Positions 1-7,085 of a DNA stretch of 33,936 nt are shown here, piece after piece. The stretch comes from Lawsonibacter sp. Lineage in GTDB: Bacteria > Bacillota > Clostridia > Oscillospirales > Oscillospiraceae. Every line of letters begins with the position of its first letter. The first letter of the stretch is position 1. The position numbers and the translations under genes were made by a program. The notes under the pieces were generated by a model. That model saw only the letters and a program-made list of their open reading frames with translations. It was not told the DNA's origin and did no database searches. The stretch spans positions 1 to 33,936 of the forward strand of contig JAHHSC010000004.1 of assembly GCA_020025455.1 (NCBI GenBank), written 5' to 3'.

Positions 1-257
1 GCAACACAAGCCAGGCCGATCCCGGTATTTCCAGAGGTGGGTTCAATGATGGTAGCGCCGGGCTTCAGGATGCCGCGCTGCTCTGCATCATTGATGAGAG
101 ACAGGCCAATTCGGTCCTTGGCCGACCCGGCGGGATTGAGATATTCAAGCTTGGCAAGTACTTGTGCCTGCCAGCCCAGTTCCGCTGCGAGGCGGTTGAG
201 ACGCAGCAGAGGCGTATTGCCGATCAGGTCCTCAATGCGGTTATAGATGTGAGCCAT
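1..257 (-). CDS. cysK: Cysteine synthase A, N-terminal part (runs off window)
   Basis: O-acetylserine sulfhydrylase, a cytoplasmic PLP enzyme that makes cysteine from O-acetylserine and sulfide. Only about the first 85 residues are present; the gene continues beyond base 1. The translation starts MAHIYNRIEDLIGNTPLLRL. It shows the PLP-lysine motif as NPAGSAKDR (usually N-P-x-G-S-x-K-D-R) and the substrate-binding TSGNTG loop close to the window edge. The ATG at 257 is preceded by AGGAG at a normal distance. A near-consensus promoter lies 53-81 bases upstream. The cysK/cysM distinction cannot be made from this fragment, but the fold-type II synthase family is clear. Confidence 0.93.
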   Translation of the reverse strand, partial: MAHIYNRIEDLIGNTPLLRLNRLAAELGWQAQVLAKLEYLNPAGSAKDRIGLSLINDAEQRGILKPGATIIEPTSGNTGIGLACV

Positions 258-309
258 AGTAGCTCTCCTTTCTGGAGCGGCGCCCGTGATCAAACTAGTA
301 TTTTGGCTC

Positions 310-338
310 ATCATACCGCCGCAGCTTGGATTTGTCAA
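310..338 (-). promoter_or_regulatory. Sigma-A promoter of cysK
   Basis: On the minus strand there is TTGACA (333-338), a 17-base spacer and TATGAT (310-315), an excellent housekeeping promoter. The -35 box overlaps the stop codon of the small gene at 335-535, so the two same-strand genes abut. No T-box or obvious S-box structure is visible in the short leader. Confidence 0.8.
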
Positions 339-535
339 GGAATGGGCTGGCAGTTCTGATTGGTTGACCCGTCCGGGGCCTCCAGTGCAAGAAGCGCCAG
401 CGAATCCCCCACCACGGTAAAAAAGGCGCTTAACTGGGCCAGTTCATCCTGGCTGCGTCCCTCAGCCAGGGAGGTGGACAACAGCACGGCAGCCGACAGC
501 AGAGCAAGATTCCCGCCGGGAAAACCTGGACACAT
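335..535 (-). CDS. Small DUF6774-like protein, function unknown
   Basis: A 66-aa protein starting MCPGFPGGNLALLSAAVLLS. The central stretch, a hydrophobic helix, then a short E/D-rich turn and then AFFTVVGDSLALLAL, resembles the small Clostridia family DUF6774 from memory; this was not searched. The ATG at 535 follows a GGGGTGG stretch that could serve as ribosome binding site. GTG codons at 541-547 are alternative starts that would add up to four residues. The gene is transcribed toward cysK and its stop overlaps the cysK -35 box. No signal peptide or catalytic motif is visible. It may be cytoplasmic or peripherally membrane-bound. Confidence 0.6.
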   Translation of the reverse strand: MCPGFPGGNLALLSAAVLLSTSLAEGRSQDELAQLSAFFTVVGDSLALLALEAPDGSTNQNCQPIP

Positions 536-626
536 AGACACCACCACCCCGTCATCAGGCTATGCAGAACTAAAACTTTTGTGCGTCAAAGCGAAAAAGC
601 GACAAAAAACAAAGGTAAAACCAGCC

Positions 627-654
627 AATATACATGAATTTTTAAATGTCTCAA
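627..654 (-). promoter_or_regulatory. Possible promoter of the DUF6774-like gene
   Basis: Minus strand TTGAGA (649-654), a 16-base spacer and TATATT (627-632), about 90 bases upstream of the start at 535. The spacer is one base short of ideal. A second pair (TTGACG with TGCATA, 17 bases apart) lies closer to the gene, so the true start site is uncertain. Confidence 0.4.
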
Positions 655-672
655 GAAAGTGGGCACTTTATC

Positions 673-701
673 TGGACAAAGTGGAAAATTTATGATACCA
701 T
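673..701 (+). promoter_or_regulatory. Promoter of the NSS transporter operon
   Basis: TGGACA (673-678), a 17-base spacer and TACCAT (696-701). The predicted transcript would begin near 708, exactly where a strong hairpin starts. Confidence 0.5.
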
Positions 702-707
702 AATATC

Positions 708-747
708 GCCAGCGGGGCGGGGATGGCCCTGCCAACCGACCGCTGGC
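708..747 (+). promoter_or_regulatory. 5' leader stem-loop upstream of the NSS transporter
   Basis: The outer stem GCCAGCGG (708-715) pairs with CCGCTGGC (740-747). The inner stem 716-722 pairs with 727-733 with one G-U pair, and a six-base bulge (734-739) lies on the 3' side. It is at the expected 5' end of the mRNA and ends 31 bases before the ATG, so it may protect the transcript or be a protein or ligand site. It has no T-tract. Confidence 0.5.
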
Positions 748-778
748 AGAAACCTGCAAATGAAATGAGGAATGAGTT

Positions 779-2107
779 ATGACGCACGAAAGTAAGCATA
801 AGAACGGCGGTTTTAGCTCGTCCATCGGCTTTGTGATTGCCTGTGTAGGCTCGGCGGTTGGACTGGGTAATATTTGGATGTTCCCCTACCGGCTGGGTCA
901 GTACGGCGGAGCGGCTTTTTTGATTCCCTATCTGCTGTTTGTGTTTCTGTTTGGCTGGGTCGGACTGTCTGCTGAATTTGCCATTGGACGTCTGGCCGGC
1001 ACCGGCACCATTGGGTCCTATGAGTACTGCTTCAATGCCCGCGGCAAAAAAAAGGTGGGCAGTGTGCTCAGCTGGATTCCCCTGATGGGGTCCCTGGGCA
1101 TCGCCATCGGCTACGCTGTAATTTTGGGCTGGGTGCTCAACAGCCTGGCCGGTGCGCTGAGTGGCACGCTGATGCACGCGGAGCCCGCCCAGTTCTTTGC
1201 CGAGGCTGCTGTCAGCTTTGGTAATCCCCTGTGGCACAGTCTGGTTGTGCTGATTGTCTGCCTGATCCTGATGATCGGTGTGGCCGCTGGCATTGAGAAG
1301 GTCAGCAAGGTCATGATGCCCCTGTTCTTTGTCCTGTTTCTGGGGCTGGCTGCCTGGGTCGGTACCCAGCCCGGCGCCATTGAGGGCTACCGCTTCCTGC
1401 TGGTCCCCGATTGGTCCAAGCTGCTGGAGCCATACACTTGGGTCATGGCCATGGGGCAGGCGTTCTTCTCCCTGTCCATTACCGGTTCCGGCATGATCGT
1501 GTACGGTGCCTATCTAAAGAAGGATGTGGACATTCCCAAGGCATCTCTGCGTACCGCTATTTTCGATACCCTGGCTGCAATGCTGTCTGCCTTCGTCATC
1601 ATGCCCGCAGTCTTTGCCTACGGTCTGGACCCCGCTGCCGGCCCCGGTCTGATGTTTATCACCCTGCCGACTGTGTTCCAGAAAATGCCCATGGGCCAGC
1701 TCTTCGCCATCTTCTTCTTTGTCTCGGTTCTCTTTGCCGGAATTACCTCCCTCATCAATATGTTTGAGGCCGTGGTAGAGAGCTGGCAGAACCACTTTAA
1801 GCTGAATCGCAAGGCGGCTGTGCTCGTTTGCAGTGCCATCACGCTTGGCGTTGGTATTTTTATGGAGGCCGAGACCAGTGTCGGCCCCTGGATGGATTTC
1901 ATCACGATCGTGGTGGTCCCCATCGGCGCAGTTCTGGGTGCGATCTCGATTTACTATGTGCTTGGCTGGGACAAGATCCGCGCCGAGCTGCAGCTGGGCC
2001 GTGAAAAGCCAATCAAGAACTCCTTTGGTATTGTAGCGAAGAGACTCTATGTGCCTCTGACAATTCTGGTTGTTCTTTTAGGGTTCTATTTTAAGGGGAT
2101 CGGCTGA
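779..2107 (+). CDS. Sodium-dependent transporter, NSS (SLC6/LeuT-like) family
   Basis: A 442-aa inner-membrane symporter expected to couple sodium entry to uptake of an amino acid or related compound. The first helix has the family signature, with VGLGNIWMFPY at about residues 27-37 and the unwound GN pair, followed by a Gly-rich TM2. AMGQAFFSLSITGSGMIVYG (around 223-242) matches the helix 6 region that lines the substrate site. The length fits the short bacterial NSS group with about 11 helices (MhsT-like) rather than 12. ATG at 779 has AGGA nearby. The substrate cannot be read from the sequence. The gene is probably co-transcribed with the MATE gene 47 bases downstream. A sodium gradient could come from the Oad pump also encoded here (inference). 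Confidence 0.93.
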   Translation: MTHESKHKNGGFSSSIGFVIACVGSAVGLGNIWMFPYRLGQYGGAAFLIPYLLFVFLFGWVGLSAEFAIGRLAGTGTIGSYEYCFNARGKKKVGSVLSWIPLMGSLGIAIGYAVILGWVLNSLAGALSGTLMHAEPAQFFAEAAVSFGNPLWHSLVVLIVCLILMIGVAAGIEKVSKVMMPLFFVLFLGLAAWVGTQPGAIEGYRFLLVPDWSKLLEPYTWVMAMGQAFFSLSITGSGMIVYGAYLKKDVDIPKASLRTAIFDTLAAMLSAFVIMPAVFAYGLDPAAGPGLMFITLPTVFQKMPMGQLFAIFFFVSVLFAGITSLINMFEAVVESWQNHFKLNRKAAVLVCSAITLGVGIFMEAETSVGPWMDFITIVVVPIGAVLGAISIYYVLGWDKIRAELQLGREKPIKNSFGIVAKRLYVPLTILVVLLGFYFKGIG

Positions 2108-2154
2108 TAACAGCCGTTCCCAAATGATATATCGCGCGGAGGCGAAAGGTAGCC

Positions 2155-3558
2155 ATGCGTAGGCGTACTTATGATATTGATATGTGTCACGGACCACTGG
2201 CGAGTAAGCTGCTGTTGTTTGCTCTGCCGCTGATGCTGTCAAGCATACTTCAGCTGCTGTTTAATGCAGCGGACGTTGTGGTGGTGGGTCAGTTTGTGGG
2301 GAAAGAGGCCATGGCGGCGGTGGGTTCCAACGGAGCGCTCATCAATCTGCTGGTCAACCTCTTTGTTGGTCTGTCGGTGGGTGCTAACGTAGTTATTGCC
2401 CGAGATCTGGGTGCCGGGAGACCGGATGAAGCGGCCCAGGGGGTCCATACTGCGATGGCTTTGGCGCTATGGAGCGGCATCGGCATGATGGTGTTTGGCA
2501 TTTTGATGGCGCACCAGCTCCTGATATGGATGGAGTCGCCCACCGATGTGATTGATCTGGCGGCAGTCTACCTTCGAATCTATTTTCTGGGTATGCCGGC
2601 CAATATGCTCTATAACTTCGGCGCAGCCATACTGCGTGCCAAAGGGGATACCCAGCGGCCGCTTTACTACCTGACCGCCGCCGGAGTGGTTAACGTGCTG
2701 CTCAACCTGTTCCTGGTCATCGTCTGTAACCTGGGCGTGATCGGCGTTGGCATTGCGACGATTGTGTCCCAGTATATTTCCGCTTTTCTGGTGACGTACT
2801 GTATGGTTCGGGAGCAGGGACCGCTGCATCTAGATTTGAAAAAACTCCGTATGCGGTGGCGGGTGGTCAAGCGCATTATGCAGGTTGGACTGCCTGCTGG
2901 ATTCCAGGGTGTTCTGTTTGCCCTATCGAATGTGGTCATCCAGTCCTCTCTGAACTCCTTCAACGACCCTGTCATCGTCGCTGGTTCCGCAGCCTCCAGC
3001 AGTATCGAAGGCTTTGTCTACATGTCCATGAACGCCTTCCAACAGACGGCAATCACCTTCGTAGGCCAGAATTACGGAGCGGGGGAGTGCAAGCGGGTGG
3101 ATAAAATCGCCATCCAGTGCGTGACGTTTGCGGTGTTAACCGGTTTGATTCTGGGCAACCTAGCCTACTTCTTCGGGGAGCCCCTCTTGAGTATCTATGC
3201 CCCCGGCGAGCCGGAGGTGGTAGCTCAGGGCATGGTCCGAATGACTTACATTTGTGCGCCATACTTCGTCTGCGGCATTATGGATACGATGGTTGGAGTG
3301 CTGCGTGGGCTCAGCTACTCGGTTGTCCCCATGGTGTCCTCGCTGATCGGCGTGTGCGGCCTGCGTCTGCTGTGGGTGGCATATATATTCCCCCTGAACC
3401 GCGTCCCGGCATCGCTGTACTTCTCCTACCTGGTGACCTGGAGTATTACAGGACTGTTCCATGTGATCTTCTTCCTGGCAATCCGCCGCCATGCTTACCG
3501 AAAGGTGAGCGGGGAAAATCAGAATTATCTGAGCAGGGAGGGAGCCCATCCCGAATAA
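2155..3558 (+). CDS. MATE family efflux transporter
   Basis: A 467-aa polytopic membrane protein of the multidrug and toxic compound extrusion family, which exports cationic compounds in exchange for sodium or protons. It shows the usual start (GPLASKLLLFALPLMLSSILQ), the LFNAADVVVVGQFVG segment of TM1-2 and the two-fold repeat, with the second half opening at VGLPAGFQGVLFALSN (about residue 244). Length and about 12 hydrophobic segments are normal. ATG at 2155 follows GGCGAAAGG. It lies 47 bases after the NSS gene with no terminator between, so the two are probably co-transcribed. The drug or metabolite exported is unknown. Confidence 0.93.
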   Translation: MRRRTYDIDMCHGPLASKLLLFALPLMLSSILQLLFNAADVVVVGQFVGKEAMAAVGSNGALINLLVNLFVGLSVGANVVIARDLGAGRPDEAAQGVHTAMALALWSGIGMMVFGILMAHQLLIWMESPTDVIDLAAVYLRIYFLGMPANMLYNFGAAILRAKGDTQRPLYYLTAAGVVNVLLNLFLVIVCNLGVIGVGIATIVSQYISAFLVTYCMVREQGPLHLDLKKLRMRWRVVKRIMQVGLPAGFQGVLFALSNVVIQSSLNSFNDPVIVAGSAASSSIEGFVYMSMNAFQQTAITFVGQNYGAGECKRVDKIAIQCVTFAVLTGLILGNLAYFFGEPLLSIYAPGEPEVVAQGMVRMTYICAPYFVCGIMDTMVGVLRGLSYSVVPMVSSLIGVCGLRLLWVAYIFPLNRVPASLYFSYLVTWSITGLFHVIFFLAIRRHAYRKVSGENQNYLSREGAHPE

Positions 3559-3597
3559 ACCGGCATATTGAAATAAGCAGCATAGCATATCAAAGTA

Positions 3598-3639
3598 AAC
3601 TGCACCCCCTTTGCTAGATCTAACAAAGGGGGTGCAGTT
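3598..3639. terminator. Hairpin between convergent MATE and tsf genes
   Basis: A perfect 16-base inverted repeat (3598-3613 with 3624-3639), centre G/C-rich, with a 10-base loop. T-rich tails are weak on both sides, so it probably ends the NSS-MATE transcript and may work in both directions. 3640-3718 holds nothing recognisable. Confidence 0.7.
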
Positions 3640-3718
3640 CGTTTCAATAGAGAAGGAAGAAGCGGTCGCTTATCGGATCGAGCAGAGGCCGCCTCATGCT
3701 CCAATCGAATTGAGAGAA

Positions 3719-3763
3719 GAAAAAAGGCCAAGTGAGGATCAAAACGAAATCCACACTTGGCCT
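3719..3763 (-). terminator. Intrinsic terminator of rpsB-tsf
   Basis: On the minus strand the stem AGGCCAAGTG with a near-perfect extension (3725-3740 with 3748-3763) is followed by a run of T's (3719-3725). It lies 75 bases after the tsf stop. Confidence 0.85.
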
Positions 3764-3838
3764 TGCAATGTTTTGAACGGTTTTGTTACCGGTGCGCCCT
3801 TACGGCCCCGGGGATAAGGCTCGCTTTGTAAGCAGAGC

Positions 3839-4756
3839 TTACTTCATCATGGAGGCGACCTCGGCAGCGAAATCGTCCTCGGCCTTCTCAATGCCCTCGC
3901 CGGTCATGTAGCGGGTGAAGGCCTTAACGGTGATCTTACCGCCCAGCTCCTTGGCAACAGCAGCGACGTGGTTCTCGACGGAGATCTTGTTCTCCTTCAC
4001 AAAGGCCTGCTGCAGCAGGCAGTTCTCCTCGTAGTACTTGGCCATCTTGCCCATGACGATCTTTTCCTTGACCTGCTGAGGCTTGGAAGCCATCTTGGGG
4101 TCGTTGTCCATCATGGCCAGCTGGATCTCCTTCTCCTTGTCCAGGGTCTCCTGATCAACATCGGCCTTGTCCAGGAAGGAGGGGTTCATAGCGCAGATCT
4201 GCATAGCCACGTCCTTGCCCAGCTCAACGACCTTGTCAGCCTCGATGCCCTCGACATCCATGTTCACCAGAACGCCGACCTTACCACCCATGTGGATGTA
4301 GGGGACGCTGACGCCCTCAGCGTAGCGGACAAAGCGGCGGATCTGGATGTTCTCACCGATGGACAGGACCTTGTCGGCGGTCACATCAGCGACGGTGCGG
4401 TCGGTGCCGGGGTACTTGCAGGCCTTCAGAGCCTCGACATCGGCGGGGTTCTCAGAAGCGACGACGGAAGCAACAGCCTTAACAAACTCCTGGAACACTT
4501 CGTTCTTAGCCACGAAGTCGGTCTGAGCGTTGACCTCGACCAGCACGCCCACGCCGTTCTCGGCCATAGCAAAGGAAACGCCCTCAGCGGCGACCTTGCC
4601 AGCCTTCTTGGTCTGGGCAGCCATGCCCTTCTCACGCAGCCACTCGATGGCCTTGTCGAAATCGCCATTGGCCTCAGTCAGAGCCTTCTTGCAGTCCATC
4701 ATGCCAACGCCGGTGATCTCGCGCAGTTCCTTAACCTGATTAGCGGAAATAGCCAT
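3839..4756 (-). CDS. tsf: Elongation factor Ts
   Basis: A 305-aa cytoplasmic nucleotide exchange factor that recycles EF-Tu from GDP to GTP form. It begins MAISANQVKELREITGVGMM with the UBA-like N-terminal domain and has the EF-Tu contact motif TDFVAKN at 79-85, followed by the duplicated core domain. An in-frame start 15 bases upstream exists, but the ATG at 4756 is preceded by GGAGG at the right distance and matches the family start, so it is chosen. The length is normal for Clostridia. The gene follows rpsB by 108 bases, the conserved bacterial order, with a strong palindrome between them. Codon use is highly biased, as expected for a translation gene. Confidence 0.98.
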   Translation of the reverse strand: MAISANQVKELREITGVGMMDCKKALTEANGDFDKAIEWLREKGMAAQTKKAGKVAAEGVSFAMAENGVGVLVEVNAQTDFVAKNEVFQEFVKAVASVVASENPADVEALKACKYPGTDRTVADVTADKVLSIGENIQIRRFVRYAEGVSVPYIHMGGKVGVLVNMDVEGIEADKVVELGKDVAMQICAMNPSFLDKADVDQETLDKEKEIQLAMMDNDPKMASKPQQVKEKIVMGKMAKYYEENCLLQQAFVKENKISVENHVAAVAKELGGKITVKAFTRYMTGEGIEKAEDDFAAEVASMMK

Positions 4757-4801
4757 TATAATTACCTCCAATATAAAATCTCAGCGAAAAAGCTGTACAC
4801 G

Positions 4802-4843
4802 GTTGAAATAAAAGAAGCGCCCGCCCGCGCGGGCGGGCGCTTC
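4802..4843 (-). terminator. Perfect palindrome with T-tract between rpsB and tsf
   Basis: A 30-base perfect palindrome (4814-4843, arms rich in GC) followed on the minus strand by TTTTATTT. It looks like an intrinsic terminator lying inside the rpsB-tsf operon and would allow partial read-through, so that tsf is made at a different level from rpsB. No separate tsf promoter is obvious. Confidence 0.75.
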
Positions 4844-4864
4844 CTTCATTTAGTGTTGAAAAAA

Positions 4865-5581
4865 TTACTCGGCGACAGGGGCCTCGGGAGCCTGATCCTG
4901 ACCCTGCTTGCCCTCCTGGATGGCGTTGGCCATAACAGAAGAGATCAGCTTGATGGCGCGGATCGCGTCATCGTTACCGGGGATGACGTAATCGATCTCA
5001 TCAGGATCGCAGTTGGTGTCAACGATTGCAACGATGGGGATGTGCAGCTTGCGGGCCTCGTTGATGGCGTTGCGCTCCTTGCGGGGGTCAACAACAAACA
5101 GGGCACCGGGGAGCTTCTTCATCTCGGTGACACCGCCCAGGTACTTCTCCAGCTTGGCGATCTCGCCCATGTGCTTCATGACTTCCTTCTTGGGCAGCAT
5201 GTCGAAGGTGCCGTCCTCCTGCATCTTCTTCAGCTGGTTCAGACGCTCAACACGACCACGCATGGTCTTGAAGTTGGTGAGCATACCGCCCAGCCAGCGA
5301 GCGTTGACCCAGTACATGCCGACGCGGGAAGCCTCTTCCTTGATGGCCTCCTGAGCCTGCTTCTTGGTGCCGACGAACAGCAGGGTCTCGCCCTTCTCAC
5401 CCAGAGAACGGACGAAGTTGTAGGCCTCCTCCAGCTTCTTAACGGTCTTCTGCAGGTCAATGATGTAGATACCGTTACGCTCGGTGTAGATGTAGGTGGC
5501 CATCTTGGGGTTCCAACGACGGGTCTGGTGGCCGAAGTGAACACCGGCCTCCAGCAGCTGCTTCATAGATACGACTGCCAT
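4865..5581 (-). CDS. rpsB: 30S ribosomal protein S2
   Basis: A 238-aa ribosomal protein of the small subunit platform/body region, needed late in 30S assembly. It starts MAVVSMKQLLEAGVHFGHQT, the signature start of the family, with RRWNPKMATYIYTERNGIYI following and the conserved DPRKERNAINEARKLHIP region near residue 165. ATG at 5581 is preceded by AGGAGG. The length is normal. It is the first gene of the rpsB-tsf operon, with its own promoter and a leader of about 100 bases that contains a stem-loop. Confidence 0.98.
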   Translation of the reverse strand: MAVVSMKQLLEAGVHFGHQTRRWNPKMATYIYTERNGIYIIDLQKTVKKLEEAYNFVRSLGEKGETLLFVGTKKQAQEAIKEEASRVGMYWVNARWLGGMLTNFKTMRGRVERLNQLKKMQEDGTFDMLPKKEVMKHMGEIAKLEKYLGGVTEMKKLPGALFVVDPRKERNAINEARKLHIPIVAIVDTNCDPDEIDYVIPGNDDAIRAIKLISSVMANAIQEGKQGQDQAPEAPVAE

Positions 5582-5632
5582 AGTTTTTTCCTCCTAAATT
5601 TCAGTTGTTTCTTCTGGGGGCTTCATATTTCC

Positions 5633-5661
5633 CGCCAACCTGGTCATCCAGGCACCGGGCG
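5633..5661 (-). promoter_or_regulatory. Stem-loop in the rpsB leader
   Basis: On the minus strand CGCC...GGCG closes around CCTGG-ATGA-CCAGG (5639-5652). It lies in the 5' UTR 50-80 bases before rpsB. It may be an autoregulatory binding site for S2, as seen for other ribosomal protein operons, but I do not recognise a named family. Confidence 0.35.
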
Positions 5662-5694
5662 AAAAATCCGCACACCCACGCATGATGCTCTGGT

Positions 5695-5723
5695 ATTTTA
5701 CCATAGCTTTTCCCTGATTGCAA
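5695..5723 (-). promoter_or_regulatory. Promoter of rpsB-tsf
   Basis: Minus strand TTGCAA (5718-5723), a 17-base spacer and TAAAAT (5695-5700). It places the transcript start about 105 bases before rpsB. Confidence 0.65.
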
Positions 5724-5868
5724 GAGCTATTCTCCAAAAAGCCCGGAATATTCCGAATATTTCAGAGAAAAGTTGGAAGGTGTCAGGCTTTTCGGTGAAA
5801 AGGCGGGAAGGATAGCGCCATAAGCGGAGCACAGGGTGCATAAGATGGAGAGGAGAGGGGGGAGAAAT

Positions 5869-6399
5869 ATGGATCAGCGGCTTAGGATGGAAGGGGGCGG
5901 CACGCTGACGGTGTGCCGGCAGGAAAACCGGGTCCGTCTAGTGGCTGAACGGCCTGTGGATGGACGTGGATTATATAAGGTATGGCTGCGCGGCCGCGGG
6001 GGGCGGCGCTTGTTGGGGACACTGGCCCCTGAAAATGGTCTGCTGCGGCTGGGCAGGACCCTGTCTGTGCGGGAGCTGGAGCAGAGCGGCTGCTGGCCGG
6101 TGACCGGGGCGGAGGCCGTGATGAGCTTCTCCTTTCAGGAGAACGGGGGCTGGTACTGCGAACCGCACCCAGAGAGGATGGTCTGCGACCCAGAGCTTCA
6201 GCGTCAGGTGCGCGGGTCCATGCTGTGCAGAAAAGACAGCGGTGGATTTCATTTGGCCGTGCCGTTTCGCACAGACGGTCCGCTGGCCTTGGAAACGCTG
6301 TTTTGCCTGGGTCATTTGGAGAAGATACAGGGGAAACCACATCTTGTGTGGAACTTTACCGCAGAAGGAGCCCCAAAACTGCCCAAACACGAGGGGTAA
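5869..6399 (+). CDS. Unrecognised 176-aa protein
   Basis: I do not recognise this family. From the ATG at 5869 (preceded by GGGGGGAG, much better placed than the in-frame start at 5836) it reads MDQRLRMEGGGTLTVCRQ. It is predicted soluble, with no signal peptide or membrane segment. The N-terminal half is rich in beta-type strands and basic loops (LYKVWLRGRGGRRLLGTLAP), including a G-x-L-x-P turn and a conserved-looking RTLSVRELEQSGCWPV stretch. The C-terminal half is mixed, with three cysteines. It stands alone between the rpsB promoter region and the small-ORF locus; no terminator is evident after it. Codon use is similar to its neighbours, so it looks like a resident gene. Confidence 0.8.
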   Translation: MDQRLRMEGGGTLTVCRQENRVRLVAERPVDGRGLYKVWLRGRGGRRLLGTLAPENGLLRLGRTLSVRELEQSGCWPVTGAEAVMSFSFQENGGWYCEPHPERMVCDPELQRQVRGSMLCRKDSGGFHLAVPFRTDGPLALETLFCLGHLEKIQGKPHLVWNFTAEGAPKLPKHEG

Positions 6400-6454
6400 A
6401 TACGCGGGAAATATGAATAAATTGGAAATAATCCAGTGATCCTATGCAAAGTGC

Positions 6455-6483
6455 TTGACAATGAGTGAAGTTTGTATTACATT
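6455..6483 (+). promoter_or_regulatory. Strong promoter of the small-ORF locus
   Basis: A consensus TTGACA (6455-6460), a 17-base spacer and TACATT (6478-6483). It would produce a leader of about 140 bases before the first small ORF at 6632. Confidence 0.7.
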
Positions 6484-6489
6484 AAAATC

Positions 6490-6631
6490 ACTTAGTTAAG
6501 CCAAGATCGGGGCAGTCTAACGGTAAGGCTTGGTTAAGAGCATTTCCGGACGTGATCGGAAATGGTGCGTATAATTCGTCCCCCCAGCACTTCAGTCCAA
6601 CAAAACGGAATTTGAAAGAGGTGAGTACAGA
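6490..6631 (+). promoter_or_regulatory. Structured untranslated leader, family unknown
   Basis: Two hairpins are visible. One has arms TTAAGCCAAG and CTTGGTTAA, closing over roughly 6494-6537. The other is CATTTCCG with CGGAAATG (6541-6564), an eight-base perfect stem with an eight-base loop. No known riboswitch signature is recognised. It lies between the promoter at 6455 and the first small ORF, so it is probably a 5' UTR or a processed small RNA. Confidence 0.4.
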
Positions 6632-6736
6632 ATGAAACACCAGAAGAACATGATTCGGAAGCAAGTTTACATTGTGAACGAGGGAGTTTCTCTGTGCCCA
6701 CGTGGGTCTTTTCTGTATGGGCGGATGATCCGCTGA
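6632..6736 (+). CDS. Small ORF 1 of overlapping relay (34 aa)
   Basis: The ATG at 6632 follows AGAGGTG at eight bases. It encodes a basic 34-aa peptide starting MKHQKNMIRKQVYIVNEGV. No family is recognised. Its last 43 bases overlap small ORF 2 in the -1 frame. It could be a leader peptide, the N-terminal part of a frameshifted product with ORF 2, or chance. Support is the good ribosome binding site and position after a promoter and leader. Confidence 0.35.
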   Translation: MKHQKNMIRKQVYIVNEGVSLCPRGSFLYGRMIR

Positions 6737-6852
6737 ATGGGAATGGAACCATCGTTTGCAGTGCGAACGGTGGTATTTTCATACCTAAGAACGTAAATGA
6801 AACAGACTGCACAATCATTAAGAAAGAAGGTATACTATATGACAATGCTTAA
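6694..6852 (+). CDS. Small ORF 2 of overlapping relay (52 aa)
   Basis: A GTG start at 6694 preceded by GAGGGAG at seven bases. The 52-aa product contains WADDPLNGNG and GGIFIPKNVNETDC, which reads like a genuine protein with two cysteines and no membrane segment. The open frame extends upstream to 6625 without an earlier ATG, so part of it may be reached by frameshift from ORF 1. Its end overlaps the start of ORF 3 by 14 bases. No homolog is recognised. Confidence 0.4.
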   Translation: MPTWVFSVWADDPLNGNGTIVCSANGGIFIPKNVNETDCTIIKKEGILYDNA

Positions 6853-6970
6853 GTCCAATAAGAACAACATTTGGTCCCGCGTCCGTGACGATGTCGATGT
6901 GGATGATCTGATCTTCAACTACGAGGCAAATCACAAGAACGAGGAGGCTGAGCAGCGCTCCGACCGCTAA
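6839..6970 (+). CDS. Small acidic protein, ORF 3 of overlapping relay (43 aa)
   Basis: The ATG at 6839 lies eight bases after AGAAGG. The 43-aa product starts MTMLKSNKNNIWSRVRDDVD, has a short basic/aromatic N-terminus and then a strongly acidic stretch (DDVDVDDLIFNYEANH). Its codons (CTG ATC TTC AAC TAC GAG) match the biased set used by tsf and rpsB, suggesting real and perhaps strong expression. It is in the same frame as ORF 1 and overlaps the end of ORF 2 by 14 bases, and a terminator follows 37 bases later. Function unknown. No peptide-modification or export genes adjoin it. Confidence 0.6.
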   Translation: MTMLKSNKNNIWSRVRDDVDVDDLIFNYEANHKNEEAEQRSDR

Positions 6971-7007
6971 GCGGAAGCTGCAAAAAAGAATATGGAATCA
7001 CAGCAGT

Positions 7008-7040
7008 AAACGGCGGCCCGAATGGGACCGCCGTTTTTTT
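7008..7040 (+). terminator. Intrinsic terminator of the small-ORF locus
   Basis: The stem AAACGGCGG(CCC) at 7008-7019 pairs with 7024-7036 with a single bulged A, followed by seven T's. It fixes the 3' end of the transcript that starts near 6490. Confidence 0.9.
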
Positions 7041-7085
7041 ATATACAAGATACGAATGAGCGGATAACGAAACCGTGTCTGCCTA

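Noticed and set aside
258..334. Possible T-box or S-box in the cysK leader
   Set aside because: The leader is only about 45 bases from the expected transcript start to the ATG, too short for either.
3598..3639. Inverted repeat considered as an insertion-sequence end
   Set aside because: No transposase, no second copy and no target duplication; it is between convergent genes and fits a terminator.
3525..3731. 68-aa minus-strand ORF between MATE and tsf
   Set aside because: It runs through a terminator hairpin and has no ribosome site.
3968..5815. 615-aa open frame antisense to tsf and rpsB
   Set aside because: It is the complement of two highly codon-biased translation genes; strong G/C third-position bias removes stops on the opposite strand. 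It resembles no protein.
6534..6845. 103-aa minus-strand ORF over the small-ORF locus
   Set aside because: Promoter, leader and terminator all point to the plus strand, and the minus frame lacks a ribosome site and codon bias.
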